DNA from: Clostridia bacterium | Lineage (GTDB): Bacteria; Bacillota; Clostridia; Christensenellales; Borkfalkiaceae | Direction of reading: 5' to 3' | DNA length: 56,834 nucleotides | Assembly (NCBI GenBank): GCA_017407325.1 | Contig: JAFQWV010000003.1 | Coordinates: 1-56,834, forward strand | Shown: positions 33,619-42,788 of the stretch, piece by piece | How the letters are laid out: the number at the start of each line of letters is the position of its first letter | Position numbering within the stretch: position 1 is the stretch's first letter | The notes under the pieces: generated by a model | Seen by the model: only the letters and a program-made list of their open reading frames with translations | Told to the model about the DNA's origin: nothing | Database searches by the model: none | Position numbers and translations under genes: made by a program

Positions 33619-33975
33619 ATGAATACAGATAAGATTTATGCAGAACAGATTGCAAACGAATACGCGCCAAAACAAACTTCTAAAGTTAAGGCGTTAAAAA
33701 AATTAGATGCAAAAGCAAAAAATCCAGCGCGCATTTTTACGTACACTTTCGGGATTGTTTCATCTCTTATTTTAGGGGTTGGTATGTGCCTTGCGATGGG
33801 GGTTATCGGTGGCGGAACTGCGCTTATGATGGGACTAGGGATAGCGATTGGGTGCGTAGGTATACTAGGCGTTAGCGTAAACTATCCTATATACAAAAAA
33901 ATACTTATAAAATCTAAGAACAAATACGCGTCGGATATTATAAGCCTTGCAAACGAAATTGCAAACGAAGAATAA
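33619..33975 (+). CDS. Conserved small membrane protein (118 residues)
   Basis: It has an AAGGGG ribosome site and an extended -10 promoter (TGCTATAAT, 33564-33572). Two membrane helices span roughly residues 38-63 and 67-88, with polar ends. The GVGMCLAMGVIG and VSVNYPIYKKIL segments resemble a widespread uncharacterised Bacillota family sometimes mislabelled as dihydropteridine reductase. No catalytic motif is visible. It is followed 1 bp later by another membrane protein gene and then a TetR gene. Confidence 0.7.
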   Translation: MNTDKIYAEQIANEYAPKQTSKVKALKKLDAKAKNPARIFTYTFGIVSSLILGVGMCLAMGVIGGGTALMMGLGIAIGCVGILGVSVNYPIYKKILIKSKNKYASDIISLANEIANEE

Positions 33976-33976
33976 A

Positions 33977-34627
33977 ATGTTTTCTGCTTTTTTGAAAAGA
34001 ATTAAAGACGACAAAGATTATCGTATAAGATGCTTTTTACTTATATCTCTCGTTTTTAATTTCGTCTACGCGCTGTTTTTATTTATAGTTAGTAAAGTTT
34101 ATTTTTCTAAATGGTTTTTTATAATGTCCGTATATTATGGACTTTTATCAATAGCCCGCCTGTTTATATTTTTTCAAACAAAACAAAATAAATTGCGTAA
34201 AAAAATACTGTTAATGCGCATATGTGGCTATTTTCTGTTTTTGTTAAATTTAGTAGTTTCGGTATTGATGTTCGTGTTAATTTACACTACTCACAACGTC
34301 GAGCATCACGAAATTACCGTTATTACACTTGCAACTTATACCTTTTCGACGTTGACTTTTGCTATTATTGGTAGCGTCAAGCATATAAAAAATAACGACC
34401 ACGTTTATTCTTGTATAAAGGTTATAAGTTTGATTTCCGCAAGTGTTTCTCTTGTTACGCTCACGAATACTATGCTTGCAACTTGGGGTAAAGAAAACCT
34501 TTTGCTACGCAGTATTATTCTGCCAATTTTATGTGGCGCTGTGGCAATTTTTATTATTGTGTGTGCCGTTTTAATGATAATCAAGGCAAATTTTGATTTA
34601 AGGAATTTAAAAAATGAACAAAAATGA
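33977..34627 (+). CDS. Polytopic membrane protein, unknown function
   Basis: The start is ATG 33977, just after the previous stop; the longer frame would overlap the upstream gene. The 216-residue product has about six hydrophobic segments and a basic N-terminus (FLKRIKDDKDYRIR). No family recognised. It overlaps the TetR gene by 14 bp, so the three genes form an operon in which TetR probably controls the membrane proteins. Confidence 0.65.
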   Translation: MFSAFLKRIKDDKDYRIRCFLLISLVFNFVYALFLFIVSKVYFSKWFFIMSVYYGLLSIARLFIFFQTKQNKLRKKILLMRICGYFLFLLNLVVSVLMFVLIYTTHNVEHHEITVITLATYTFSTLTFAIIGSVKHIKNNDHVYSCIKVISLISASVSLVTLTNTMLATWGKENLLLRSIILPILCGAVAIFIIVCAVLMIIKANFDLRNLKNEQK

Positions 34628-35186
34628 GAGTAAATATTTTTATACCGCAAAATTAATGAACCAAGCACTTTTGGCGCTACTTGAAAAAAAGGATATCGAA
34701 TTTATAACCATAACCGAAATTACCAAAAAAGCAGGCGTAAACCGTTCGACGTTCTATTTGCACTACGATAATATTTACGAACTGTTAGAAGAAACTATCG
34801 ACAATTTAAATAAAGAGTTCGTAAGTTCTTTTAATATACAAATTCCTATTTCGATAAAATCAAAAGACGACGCCTTTTTAATAACTGCCGATTTTTTGAT
34901 TCCGTATTTAAATTTTTGCAAAGAAAATAAACGCGTTTTAAAATTAGTTTATCAAAAACCGCACTTATTCCACAATAACGTAGCCTACAAAAAAATGTAC
35001 GACTTGATTTTCTATCCTGCTATATCTCAGTTTATTAAAGATGAAAATCAAAAAGTTTATACTCTCGAATTTTTTACGCAAGGAGTCGTCGGAATTATTC
35101 ATAAATGGATAGCGTTAGATTGCGTTACCGATATAGACGAACTTGTTCAAATTATAAAAACGTGCATTGGATACGAGAATAGGTAA
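34614..35186 (+). CDS. TetR/AcrR family regulator
   Basis: The 190-residue product has AAGGA upstream inside the preceding gene. Its HTH is well formed (ALLALLEKKDIEFITITEITKKAGVNRSTFYLHYDNIYELLEE in order, ~15-60), and the C-terminal domain resembles the DUF/TetR_C_8-type (FTQGVVGIIHKWI). It lies at the end of an operon with two membrane proteins. Confidence 0.88.
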   Translation: MNKNESKYFYTAKLMNQALLALLEKKDIEFITITEITKKAGVNRSTFYLHYDNIYELLEETIDNLNKEFVSSFNIQIPISIKSKDDAFLITADFLIPYLNFCKENKRVLKLVYQKPHLFHNNVAYKKMYDLIFYPAISQFIKDENQKVYTLEFFTQGVVGIIHKWIALDCVTDIDELVQIIKTCIGYENR

Positions 35187-35218
35187 GAGAAAGAATAATT
35201 TTGAAGAATAAAAACGGG

Positions 35219-35247
35219 TTGAATAAATTTATTTGCTGTGCTATAAT
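35219..35247 (+). promoter_or_regulatory. Promoter of the metallophosphoesterase gene
   Basis: TTGAAT, 17-bp spacer, TATAAT. Confidence 0.7.
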
Positions 35248-35263
35248 TTATATAAGGTAGATT

Positions 35264-36127
35264 ATGGCAGTTGAATTTTTTAAAAAACTAAATAAAAAGA
35301 AAATTATAATTTCTATAATTTGTTTAGCGTTATTAATTGCTTTAATAGCTTGGATAGTGTGGGGAAATATGAGTGTTAAAACCGTCAGTTACGACTTAAC
35401 GAGCGAGAAAGTATCCACCGAGCTTGACAGCTTTAATATCGTGCAAATTTCCGATTTTCACAACGCAGAATTTTCAAATAATAACTCTGATTTAGTAAAT
35501 TTAGTTAAAGGCTTAAAGCCTGAAATTATCGTAATAACGGGTGATTTGATTGATAGCAGAAAAACGAACGTTGAAATTTCAGTCGAATTTACAAAAAAAC
35601 TTGTAGAGCTTGCGCCTTGCTATTTCGTAGCAGGAAATCACGAAGCAAGAACTAGCGATTATCAAAGTTTGCGCGCTCAGCTTATAAATTTAGGCGTGAA
35701 GGTTTTAAAAGACGATTTTGACGAGATAACCGTAAACGGTTCAAAAATCGTAATTTATGGTATTGAAGACCCGGATTTTGTAAATCAATCGGGGGATCAG
35801 ACTGAAATTTTGCGCCAAAAACTGAATAAGTTTACCTTATCCGACGGTTATAATATATTGCTATCACATAGACCTGAAGCCTTTTCGCTATACTGTGAAT
35901 ACGGTTTTGATTTAGTTTTTTCAGGTCATGCTCACGGCGGGCAATTTTACTTGCCGTTAATCGGTGGAGTTGCTGCGCCACACCAAGGCTTATTTCCAAA
36001 ATACGACAAAGGAAAGTTCGTTTCGAAAAATACGGTAATGATAGTAAGTAGCGGTTTAGGAAACAGCATTTTTCCGTTTAGAGTAAACAATCGCCCTGAA
36101 ATTATAAACGTAATAATAAACAATTAG
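35264..36127 (+). CDS. Membrane-anchored calcineurin-like metallophosphoesterase
   Basis: The 287-residue product has an N-terminal helix (~14-34) and then all metal-site motifs in order: QISDFHN, TGDLID, GNHEA, LLSHRPE and SGHAHGGQ. This is the YkuE/YaeI-like branch, whose members hydrolyse phosphate esters such as UDP-diacylglucosamine or other substrates at the membrane. The length is typical. It has its own promoter and terminator. Confidence 0.9.
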   Translation: MAVEFFKKLNKKKIIISIICLALLIALIAWIVWGNMSVKTVSYDLTSEKVSTELDSFNIVQISDFHNAEFSNNNSDLVNLVKGLKPEIIVITGDLIDSRKTNVEISVEFTKKLVELAPCYFVAGNHEARTSDYQSLRAQLINLGVKVLKDDFDEITVNGSKIVIYGIEDPDFVNQSGDQTEILRQKLNKFTLSDGYNILLSHRPEAFSLYCEYGFDLVFSGHAHGGQFYLPLIGGVAAPHQGLFPKYDKGKFVSKNTVMIVSSGLGNSIFPFRVNNRPEIINVIINN

Positions 36128-36153
36128 AAAAAAATAATGAATAAAGAATAAAT

Positions 36154-36182
36154 AAAAAAACTCGCGTGGGCGAGTTTTTTTG
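36154..36182 (+). terminator. Intrinsic terminator
   Basis: ACTCGC-GTGG-GCGAGT with A-run before and T-run after. Confidence 0.85.
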
Positions 36183-36205
36183 TCTAGAAAAATTATTGTA
36201 GGGTA

Positions 36206-36233
36206 TTGCAAAAATTTAATTGTGTGATATAAT
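36206..36233 (+). promoter_or_regulatory. Promoter of the 420-residue lipoprotein gene
   Basis: TTGCAA, 16-bp spacer, TATAAT, then AAGGAG. Confidence 0.7.
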
Positions 36234-36254
36234 AAACGTAAGGAGCAAAAGAGT

Positions 36255-37517
36255 ATGAAAACGATTAGTAAGATATTTAAAATAACGTTTTTGCTTGCAC
36301 TTGTAGTTTGTTCGTGCATAAGTTTTACTGCTTGCAAAATTAAAGAAGAAGCCGATTGTATCCCAGAAAAAATGGGAAAAGCAGAAGGCTTGTACGTTTA
36401 TTATAATAATTATCGCTCTTTAACAGACGGAACTGAAAAAGAAACGCTACTTAATGAAATTACGGTAGATGGCGCTACGTATCTAGAAGATGAGTTTAAA
36501 ATTTACTCCGTTCAATATATGACGGAGAAAAAAGAAATTTTTTACTCGATAAAAACGCATAAAGAAAATGAAGAAACAAGGTATTTTTTATGGCATTATA
36601 ATTACGATACGAAAGATAGTGGTTTATTGTACGAGTTTAATAATGACTTTTATCTAAGCGTATCAGAGACTTATATTTTTGCCAAAGAAAGTAACTTATC
36701 TGGGATTCTTTTTGACGGTAACTTAAACATTGTTGAACAAGAACTTAATGGCGATTACGTTCTTTTTAAAAATCTTCTATATAGTTATGCAAATAAAGAG
36801 TTTTTATGGTGGAAAGACGGTCAGTTTTATTCGGTAAAAACGCAAACTGCAATTAATTATTTTTCAAACGTTTTCGTTACTAAAAATTATGCTTATTTAT
36901 TCTTGTCACAAGACGTTTATTTAATAGATATAAATACTGGGGAATACAAGGTTCATCATTTTACCGACGGGGATTATTATCTTGAACACAACCGTTATAA
37001 CCTTGACTTTGAAAATAGTCAAGCCGTATACTATTTCTTAACGTATTCTAATCTCTCCGAAGAAGTTGCAGTTGCCAATGAAACAGGCTGTAAATTATGG
37101 TCGGTAAAAGGTTTGGAAATAGAATATTTGTATACATTTGATGAAAAATATGAAGTGTCGTTTGATCCTAGCAATGAAAAATATATCAATTTAACTTTAT
37201 TTTATTACAAAGAAGAAACTATATTCAGTAAAGGTGAAACCAGATATTCTGACGGTTATTACGACGTAGAAAAGAAAAAGTTTGTAAAAAATAGACAACA
37301 AACTATACCAACTTATCCGAAAGAACGGTTTGTAGTTGGCGAATACGAGTTTTACGTTGATTCAGTACCTTACGGTGGTATACTTACTGATAATCGTTGT
37401 TATTATTTGCACCGTGTGCATAATGGGGAAGATGAAATTTTACAATATCATTTTGTAAACAATTCAACAAAGAACGATCCAAACCCGGTAGAATTTGACG
37501 ATATTCACGTAAAATAA
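36255..37517 (+). CDS. Lipoprotein of unknown function (420 residues)
   Basis: A lipoprotein signal peptide (lipobox SFTAC) is followed by a Tyr-rich mature region. That region has recurring strand pairs (YYFLTYSNLSEEVAV, YLFLSQDVYLIDINTGEY), which could be a beta-propeller-like fold. This is an impression from the spacing of strands and Tyr/Trp residues. No catalytic motif or family recognised. Monocistronic. Confidence 0.65.
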   Translation: MKTISKIFKITFLLALVVCSCISFTACKIKEEADCIPEKMGKAEGLYVYYNNYRSLTDGTEKETLLNEITVDGATYLEDEFKIYSVQYMTEKKEIFYSIKTHKENEETRYFLWHYNYDTKDSGLLYEFNNDFYLSVSETYIFAKESNLSGILFDGNLNIVEQELNGDYVLFKNLLYSYANKEFLWWKDGQFYSVKTQTAINYFSNVFVTKNYAYLFLSQDVYLIDINTGEYKVHHFTDGDYYLEHNRYNLDFENSQAVYYFLTYSNLSEEVAVANETGCKLWSVKGLEIEYLYTFDEKYEVSFDPSNEKYINLTLFYYKEETIFSKGETRYSDGYYDVEKKKFVKNRQQTIPTYPKERFVVGEYEFYVDSVPYGGILTDNRCYYLHRVHNGEDEILQYHFVNNSTKNDPNPVEFDDIHVK

Positions 37518-37522
37518 GCAAT

Positions 37523-37552
37523 AAAAAAACTCGCGTTAATGCGAGTTTTTTT
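37523..37552. terminator. Bidirectional terminator
   Basis: ACTCGC/GCGAGT hairpin with A- and T-runs. The minus-strand RNA ligase gene ends inside it. Confidence 0.8.
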
Positions 37553-38642
37553 GGTTGAAAGAGATTACGTATTCTTTAAGTTTGCTTTCGTTTAATTGCC
37601 ACAGCCAGTCTAACGGAGTTAAACCGTTATCTTTTTGCCAGCGAAAATAATAGCCGTTGTACGGTTTGTTTTTGACAAAAAGAGCAAATTCTTTTTGCGA
37701 TTCGAACGTTTTTGATTTTATATCCGCTAAGTGCATATTAATAGTATCTGCTATTTTTTGAATAGTGTTTTGCACTTTTTCTACGTATTTAGCGTACTCT
37801 GGAAAATAATTTAAAAATTCGGCGATTTCATTTTTGCGTATTAACTCTAAAATACTTGCGATATTGACGTCGCCGTTATTTTTTAAGTGGTGACACGCTA
37901 CGTATTTAGGATTTTTGACTTTTATTCTGTTAAAAAACTTGTCGCAAACGACGAATCCTTCTCCGTTTAAATCAAGTTTCTCGGCGGCGGTTATGCAGTC
38001 GGAAAGGGTTGATAAAGGGTAGGTTTTAGGTTTTTTAACGCCTATATCGGTAATTAATTCTTGTAGCGTGATATTGTTGCGCGTTCCGATATGGTATATT
38101 TCGATATCCTTGTAAAAAATTACGACTTTATTATAGGGGCTTACAAGTTCAAACATATAAGTGCAATTTTTGTCTAAGACGTCAAAGCTTAGACCGCAAT
38201 TTTCTTTCGCTTTATCAAAAAGCTCGCCAAAATTATTAAAAGGACAGTCGATATTTAAATCAAACAAGCCTTTTATCGTGCTGTTATAAGCGTTGATAGT
38301 GCCGTTTGTAGATAGTCGCCATTTCTCGTTATGATACCAAACTTTTATAATCGAGCCGTCAACTTTTTCTTGCGTTCTTGCTGACTTCCAATCAATATCA
38401 GGAACGTAATTTTCTCCGTAATTACCAAATTTAAAAAACGGTACGCAGACTGGCGTTAAAGTTTTTTCATGCAAAATAATACCACGGCATTCTCTTACGA
38501 TAGGCAGGGTAAAGTCGCTTGAAAGCTGGTTGTAAGAAAACATAACGTATTCGCCGTCGCGCTTAATTTTTATAAAATAAGGCGCACCCGATAAAATCGT
38601 TTCCCAATCGTTATTATTTTTTAAAAAATTTATAAGTTCCAT
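37536..38642 (-). CDS. T4 Rnl1-like RNA ligase
   Basis: The start is set at ATG 38642 (MELINFLKN, 368 residues); the longer frame overlaps the transcription start. Motif I is EKVDGS with the adenylated Lys at residue 93. Upstream RECRGI (~50-55) matches the conserved Arg-rich motif of phage T4 RNA ligase 1. Motif III is YMFELVSPYNK, motif IV GEGFVV and motif V KVKNP. These define an ATP-dependent ligase joining RNA 5'-phosphate to 3'-OH ends, the kind used for tRNA repair. No kinase/phosphatase partner is adjacent. It stands alone with its own promoter and a palindrome at the transcription start. Confidence 0.85.
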   Translation of the reverse strand: MELINFLKNNNDWETILSGAPYFIKIKRDGEYVMFSYNQLSSDFTLPIVRECRGIILHEKTLTPVCVPFFKFGNYGENYVPDIDWKSARTQEKVDGSIIKVWYHNEKWRLSTNGTINAYNSTIKGLFDLNIDCPFNNFGELFDKAKENCGLSFDVLDKNCTYMFELVSPYNKVVIFYKDIEIYHIGTRNNITLQELITDIGVKKPKTYPLSTLSDCITAAEKLDLNGEGFVVCDKFFNRIKVKNPKYVACHHLKNNGDVNIASILELIRKNEIAEFLNYFPEYAKYVEKVQNTIQKIADTINMHLADIKSKTFESQKEFALFVKNKPYNGYYFRWQKDNGLTPLDWLWQLNESKLKEYVISFNQKNSH

Positions 38643-38670
38643 ATTAATTTTTATCACTTTTAAATTATAA

Positions 38671-38708
38671 ATCGTTAGAAAAAAGCACACGGGCTTTCGG
38701 CTAACGAT
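38671..38708. promoter_or_regulatory. Inverted repeat around the RNA ligase transcription start
   Basis: ATCGTTAG (38671-38678) and CTAACGAT (38701-38708) are perfect inverted copies separated by 22 bp. One half touches the -10 element, so it fits an operator better than an RNA hairpin. Confidence 0.55.
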
Positions 38709-38735
38709 TATATCACACTTTATTTTTTAAGTCAA
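38707..38735 (-). promoter_or_regulatory. Promoter of the RNA ligase gene
   Basis: On the minus strand: TTGACT (plus 38730-38735), 17-bp spacer, TATAAT (plus 38707-38712). Confidence 0.75.
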
Positions 38736-38783
38736 TATTTTTTAAAATCTCCATACCTTTATTTTTATTTTTAACATTTAACG

Positions 38784-38813
38784 TTGACAAAAGGTTTTTT
38801 GATAATATATAAT
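38784..38813 (+). promoter_or_regulatory. Promoter of the 153-residue lipoprotein and CDF operon
   Basis: TTGACA, 18-bp spacer, TATAAT. Confidence 0.7.
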
Positions 38814-38855
38814 GATATCAATGTATGTACAATCGTAAGAACTTTTAGGTGAAAT

Positions 38856-39317
38856 ATGAAAAAATCAGTTTTAAAAGTGCTTGTTTCGTGCTTTTTTATA
38901 ATTAGTATTATTTGTTTTTCTGCGTGTTTTCAAGGGCATACTCACACGTTTAATTACAAGGGAATCTGCACCGCGTGTCAAGAAGATTCCTGCTTTGCGG
39001 CAAAGGGTGAAGGTGGATTAAAGGGTGTTAGCTCGCACGAAGTTTTTGCTGGCAAAAAGTGCTACTATTCGTTTATAGTTGAAAGTTTTAGTGGGGTTAG
39101 ATGCGATTTTTACTCTAATAGCGATTATGAAATTTTAGTAAAATCCGTAAATGTATATGACCAAGACGGCAACGACGTTGAAAATACTTTCGATTCTGAA
39201 TACGGAATCTTAAACTTAACCGATTTAGAAATAGGTGCAACTTATTATTTAGAAGTAACTTTTGGCTATGACGCGTCAGTTATTCTAAGTATTTTAGAAC
39301 TTCCGACTATTAATTAA
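38856..39317 (+). CDS. Small Cys/His-containing lipoprotein
   Basis: The 153-residue product has a lipoprotein signal (CFSAC). Directly after the lipid Cys comes GHTHTFNYKGICTACQED, a His/CxxC segment that could bind metal and resembles the short HTH...CxxC modules common in Clostridial surface proteins. The remainder is a ~100-residue beta domain. It is 17 bp from a cation diffusion facilitator gene, which makes a metal-related role possible. Confidence 0.7.
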   Translation: MKKSVLKVLVSCFFIISIICFSACFQGHTHTFNYKGICTACQEDSCFAAKGEGGLKGVSSHEVFAGKKCYYSFIVESFSGVRCDFYSNSDYEILVKSVNVYDQDGNDVENTFDSEYGILNLTDLEIGATYYLEVTFGYDASVILSILELPTIN

Positions 39318-39334
39318 TATTGTTTTGGTGTTTT

Positions 39335-40465
39335 ATGAGTAATGAAAAAACGGTGAATAGAATAGACGTTGGAAAGCGCGCTGGGATAGTTGGTATTTTT
39401 GCAAATATCTTACTTGCGATAGGGAAGCTTGTCGTTGGTATAATATCAAGTTCTGTTTCAATAATTGCAGATGCTTTAAATAATTTTTCAGACTGTATAA
39501 GTTCGGTTGTAACTATGATAGGGTTTAAAGTGGCACAAAAACCGGCAGACTCCGACCACCCTTACGGGCACGCTCGGTTTGAATATATTGCAAGTTTAAT
39601 CGTCGCGATTTTAGTGCTTTTCGTGGGCTTTGAACTTATAAAAAGTTCGGTTGAAAAAATTATCGAGCCGACGGCTATTAATTTTTCGTTTATCGTAGTT
39701 ATAATTTTAGCCGTTTCAGTAGTCGTTAAATTTATGCTTTATTTATACAATAGCGCGCTTGCAAAAAAGATAAATTCAAATGCGCTAAAAGCGACTTCTG
39801 TAGACTGTCGCAACGACTCTATTATGACAAGTTGCGTACTTATCGCGACGATAATAGAGCATTATTCTAATTTTAAAATCGACGGATATATGGGTGTATT
39901 GATTGCGTTATTTATTCTTTATAGTGGAATAAAACTTGTAAAAGAAACGATATCTCCTATACTTGGCGAAAAACACGACGAAAAGTTAAAAAGTCAAATC
40001 GTTGAAAAATTGAAAGAATATCCGTTCGTTTTAGGCTATCACGACTTAATGATGCACGACTACGGACCGGGCATAACTTTTTGCACCATCCACTTTGAGA
40101 TTGATAAAAACGAAGATCCGCTTGTAATTCACGAGCATATTGATAGGTTTGAACGCGAATTTTTGGATATGGGCGTTACTATGACCGTTCACTACGATCC
40201 GGTTGTTACGGATAGTCCCGAGCTTAATATCCAAAAGCAGGCGATAGATAGCGTGCTTATGAAAAAAGACGAAAGACTTTCTATTCACGATTTTAGAAGT
40301 ATTACTTGCGACGGCTTTACCAAAGTATTTTTTGATTTGCCACTTCCTTGCGAGTATAAAAAGCAAACCCACGAAATAATTTCGCTTTGCGAAGATGCTT
40401 TAAACAGCTTGGATATGGGCGTATTTAAGGTTGAAATAACTTTCGATTCGCCAGACTTTAATTAA
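39335..40465 (+). CDS. Cation diffusion facilitator (CDF) metal transporter
   Basis: The start is ATG 39335 with GGTG upstream (376 residues). The CDF core of six helices shows SIIADALNNFSD in TM2, HPYGHARFEY in the loop and DCRNDS in TM5, which provide the transport-site Asp/His residues. A cytoplasmic C-terminal domain (~205-290) is followed by a second ferredoxin-like segment to the end. The exact metal (Zn, Mn, Fe) cannot be fixed from the motifs. It follows the small lipoprotein gene. Confidence 0.92.
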   Translation: MSNEKTVNRIDVGKRAGIVGIFANILLAIGKLVVGIISSSVSIIADALNNFSDCISSVVTMIGFKVAQKPADSDHPYGHARFEYIASLIVAILVLFVGFELIKSSVEKIIEPTAINFSFIVVIILAVSVVVKFMLYLYNSALAKKINSNALKATSVDCRNDSIMTSCVLIATIIEHYSNFKIDGYMGVLIALFILYSGIKLVKETISPILGEKHDEKLKSQIVEKLKEYPFVLGYHDLMMHDYGPGITFCTIHFEIDKNEDPLVIHEHIDRFEREFLDMGVTMTVHYDPVVTDSPELNIQKQAIDSVLMKKDERLSIHDFRSITCDGFTKVFFDLPLPCEYKKQTHEIISLCEDALNSLDMGVFKVEITFDSPDFN

Positions 40466-40467
40466 AA

Positions 40468-40503
40468 AAATCGCGTTCTCAACCTTGAGAACGCGATTTT
40501 AAA
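40468..40503. terminator. Bidirectional terminator between convergent genes
   Basis: ATCGCGTTCTCAA/TTGAGAACGCGAT, a 13-bp perfect stem with a CC loop. Confidence 0.85.
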
Positions 40504-40506
40504 TTT

Positions 40507-41190
40507 TTAATTAATAGGTTCTAATTCGTCTATATAGAAAAAGCCTTTGGTCATGACTGATTCAATTTCGCAATCAACTTTTTCAGTAACGATAATTAAA
40601 TCCCACGAACACATAACCATAGTCCCAATTTGCGGTTCGGTTTTGGTGTAATCAACGATTAAGGTTTTATCGTTTTTAATCGTAACTTTATTTAGCGTAA
40701 CGGAAGTACCACCACGGGTTTCAGACGAGCTAACTCTAATTACCGTATAGTTTTTTAAAGGATATTCGTTGCTGATTTCAACTAAATTTTGATATAATTT
40801 TTCGTTTTCGTCTAAAGTCGATAACAGATTGTTAAGTTCGTTATCGTCAATAATCGAACTTCCAAATCCTGCTTTTCTATAATCGTAAGAAGTCGAAAAA
40901 TAGGTTTTTAGAACTTTAAGTTCGCGCTCGGTTTCGTATTCTATATCAGGACTAATCGTTCCGGTTGAAGCTGCAGGCGTTGGTAAGCTATCGTAAGACT
41001 GTTCTTTGCTTTGCTTTGGTAAAATCGAACTTGTTTCCGTGCTTGAAGAAATTGCAGGCGTAGTGCTCGTTATCTCACTTGAATTATTACTAGAAACGTA
41101 ACCGTTTACCAATGCGCTTAAGTCTTGTTCGCAACCGAATAGAAAAAAGACGGTACATAGAATAAATAAAATTACGACTAATTTTTTCAT
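40507..41190 (-). CDS. Lipoprotein with Ser/Thr-rich linker, unknown function
   Basis: The start is ATG 41190 after GGAGG; the longer frame would place a Cys-rich extension ahead of the signal peptide. The 227-residue product has lipobox LFGC, a ~50-residue Ser/Thr/Pro linker and a ~140-residue C-terminal domain with no recognised motif. Monocistronic. Confidence 0.7.
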   Translation of the reverse strand: MKKLVVILFILCTVFFLFGCEQDLSALVNGYVSSNNSSEITSTTPAISSSTETSSILPKQSKEQSYDSLPTPAASTGTISPDIEYETERELKVLKTYFSTSYDYRKAGFGSSIIDDNELNNLLSTLDENEKLYQNLVEISNEYPLKNYTVIRVSSSETRGGTSVTLNKVTIKNDKTLIVDYTKTEPQIGTMVMCSWDLIIVTEKVDCEIESVMTKGFFYIDELEPIN

Positions 41191-41311
41191 AATTTTGCCT
41201 CCACAAAAAATACAATTTGTTTTACCTTTCACTTATTAGACCACGTTAATTTAAAAAAAGGGACAAATTTAAAAATGCAAAATGAAAAGTAAATTAAATT
41301 TAAAATTGCTA

Positions 41312-41340
41312 TTGAAATTTGCGTGCGCGTGTGTTACAAT
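41312..41340 (+). promoter_or_regulatory. Promoter of the TIR-methyltransferase gene
   Basis: TTGAAA, 17-bp spacer, TACAAT; a second TATAAT lies at 41345-41350. Confidence 0.6.
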
Positions 41341-41379
41341 AGGTATAATAATGTAAAATTTTGTCGAAAAAGGTACGAA

Positions 41380-42780
41380 ATGAAGAAAGATTATAATATT
41401 TTTATATGTTATCGTGGAGAGGGCTCGGTGCTAGCCTCGAGCATTTATTACGAACTGCAAACACACTCAAAAGATAAACTCAATCTGTTCTACGCGCCAA
41501 AGTGTTTAAGTTACGGTGATAATTTTATGTCGTCGTGCAAGGAGATTGCAGGGCAAGTATCTTTAATGATTTTAATCTTAACACCGCAATTTTTTGAAAA
41601 GTGCAGTGCGCCAGACGACGTCGTTTTGCAAGAATTAAAGTCGGCGTTAAGCAATCAGTCGACTGCATTTTTGCCTATTATTACGCCAGGTTTTCAGTTT
41701 AACGACCAGGCTATGAGCGAATATTTTAACGAGCAGGAAATTGACCGTATCAAGCACATAAGCGCGATAAAATACACCGACGTTTACTCTTTTAATTCAG
41801 TAGAGTTATTACTTCCTATCGTTAAAGATAAAGTCGGCGTAACCGATTATGACGAGCAAATTCAAAACGAAATTTTGTCTCGCCAAAAAAGCAAGAAAAA
41901 GCGCGTTCATATCCATCAAGAAGAAAAAGTCGATTATTTTAGTCAGAAAAACCGCTCTGAAACTAACAGACTTAACGTTCAACAAGAACTTTTATATTCT
42001 TTCGATATGCCAGTTTACGAAAAATATCTCGAAGGCAGAGAAAATTTATGCGTTTTGGATATCGGTTGCGGTAATGGTAAAGCGCTTATGTCGCGACTAG
42101 GAAAAAGAGACGAAGTTTCAAAAATCATAGGCGTAGAATTTAATCAAAGTTTCGTCGATAAGGCTAACGAAGAATATCAAAGCGAAAACGTTAATTTTTA
42201 TAAACTAGACGTCGAAAGCGAAGATTTACTTGATGAAATCGAAGAAATTATGGACGAGCAAGGCATAAAAAAATTCGACTGGATAAATATTCTTGCCGTA
42301 ATGTCCCACCTAAAGTCGCCGTATCATTTACTTAAAACATTAAGAAAGATTTGCGCTAAAAACGCGGTTATATTTATAAGAAACATAGACGACGGTTTAA
42401 ACATAGCATATCCCGACGAAAACTATTATTTCGAGCGCGCGTTCGATATGATCGCAAAATGCGACACGACAGGTTACCGTCGCTCGGGTAGAGAACTTTA
42501 TACTCTGTTACAACGCTCGGGCTATCGTGATATTTCTATTGAAAAACTTGGGCTAAATTCTGCAGGTATGGATTATTCTGAAAAAGAAGCTTTTTTTGAT
42601 ACCATTTTCAAGTTCTTGAAAAACGGAATTAAAATTACCGCGACTAACAACCCTAAAAATAAAGAAATTCAAGCCGAAAAAGAGTGGCTTGACAAACATT
42701 TCGACGATATCGAAGAAGCCTTTTTATCTAAAGACTTTTTCGTAAACTTTGGTTTTTTAATCGTCGTTGCAAAAGTATAG
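41380..42780 (+). CDS. TIR domain-SAM methyltransferase fusion
   Basis: The start is ATG 41380, 7 nt after AAAAGG (466 residues). Residues ~5-140 form a bacterial TIR/SEFIR-type domain: YNIFICYRGEGS, a strand LNLFYAPKCLSYGDNF, VSLMILILTPQFFEKC and a DDVVLQELKSAL helix whose Glu is in the position of the NADase catalytic Glu. A basic linker (~165-190) follows. Residues ~215-400 form a class I methyltransferase with motif I VLDIGCGNGKA (225-235). Bacterial TIR domains typically cleave NAD or make cyclic ADP-ribose signals in phage defence. The pairing with a methyltransferase is uncommon. A GNAT gene follows after 8 bp. Confidence 0.85.
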   Translation: MKKDYNIFICYRGEGSVLASSIYYELQTHSKDKLNLFYAPKCLSYGDNFMSSCKEIAGQVSLMILILTPQFFEKCSAPDDVVLQELKSALSNQSTAFLPIITPGFQFNDQAMSEYFNEQEIDRIKHISAIKYTDVYSFNSVELLLPIVKDKVGVTDYDEQIQNEILSRQKSKKKRVHIHQEEKVDYFSQKNRSETNRLNVQQELLYSFDMPVYEKYLEGRENLCVLDIGCGNGKALMSRLGKRDEVSKIIGVEFNQSFVDKANEEYQSENVNFYKLDVESEDLLDEIEEIMDEQGIKKFDWINILAVMSHLKSPYHLLKTLRKICAKNAVIFIRNIDDGLNIAYPDENYYFERAFDMIAKCDTTGYRRSGRELYTLLQRSGYRDISIEKLGLNSAGMDYSEKEAFFDTIFKFLKNGIKITATNNPKNKEIQAEKEWLDKHFDDIEEAFLSKDFFVNFGFLIVVAKV

Positions 42781-42788
42781 GTGGAAAA

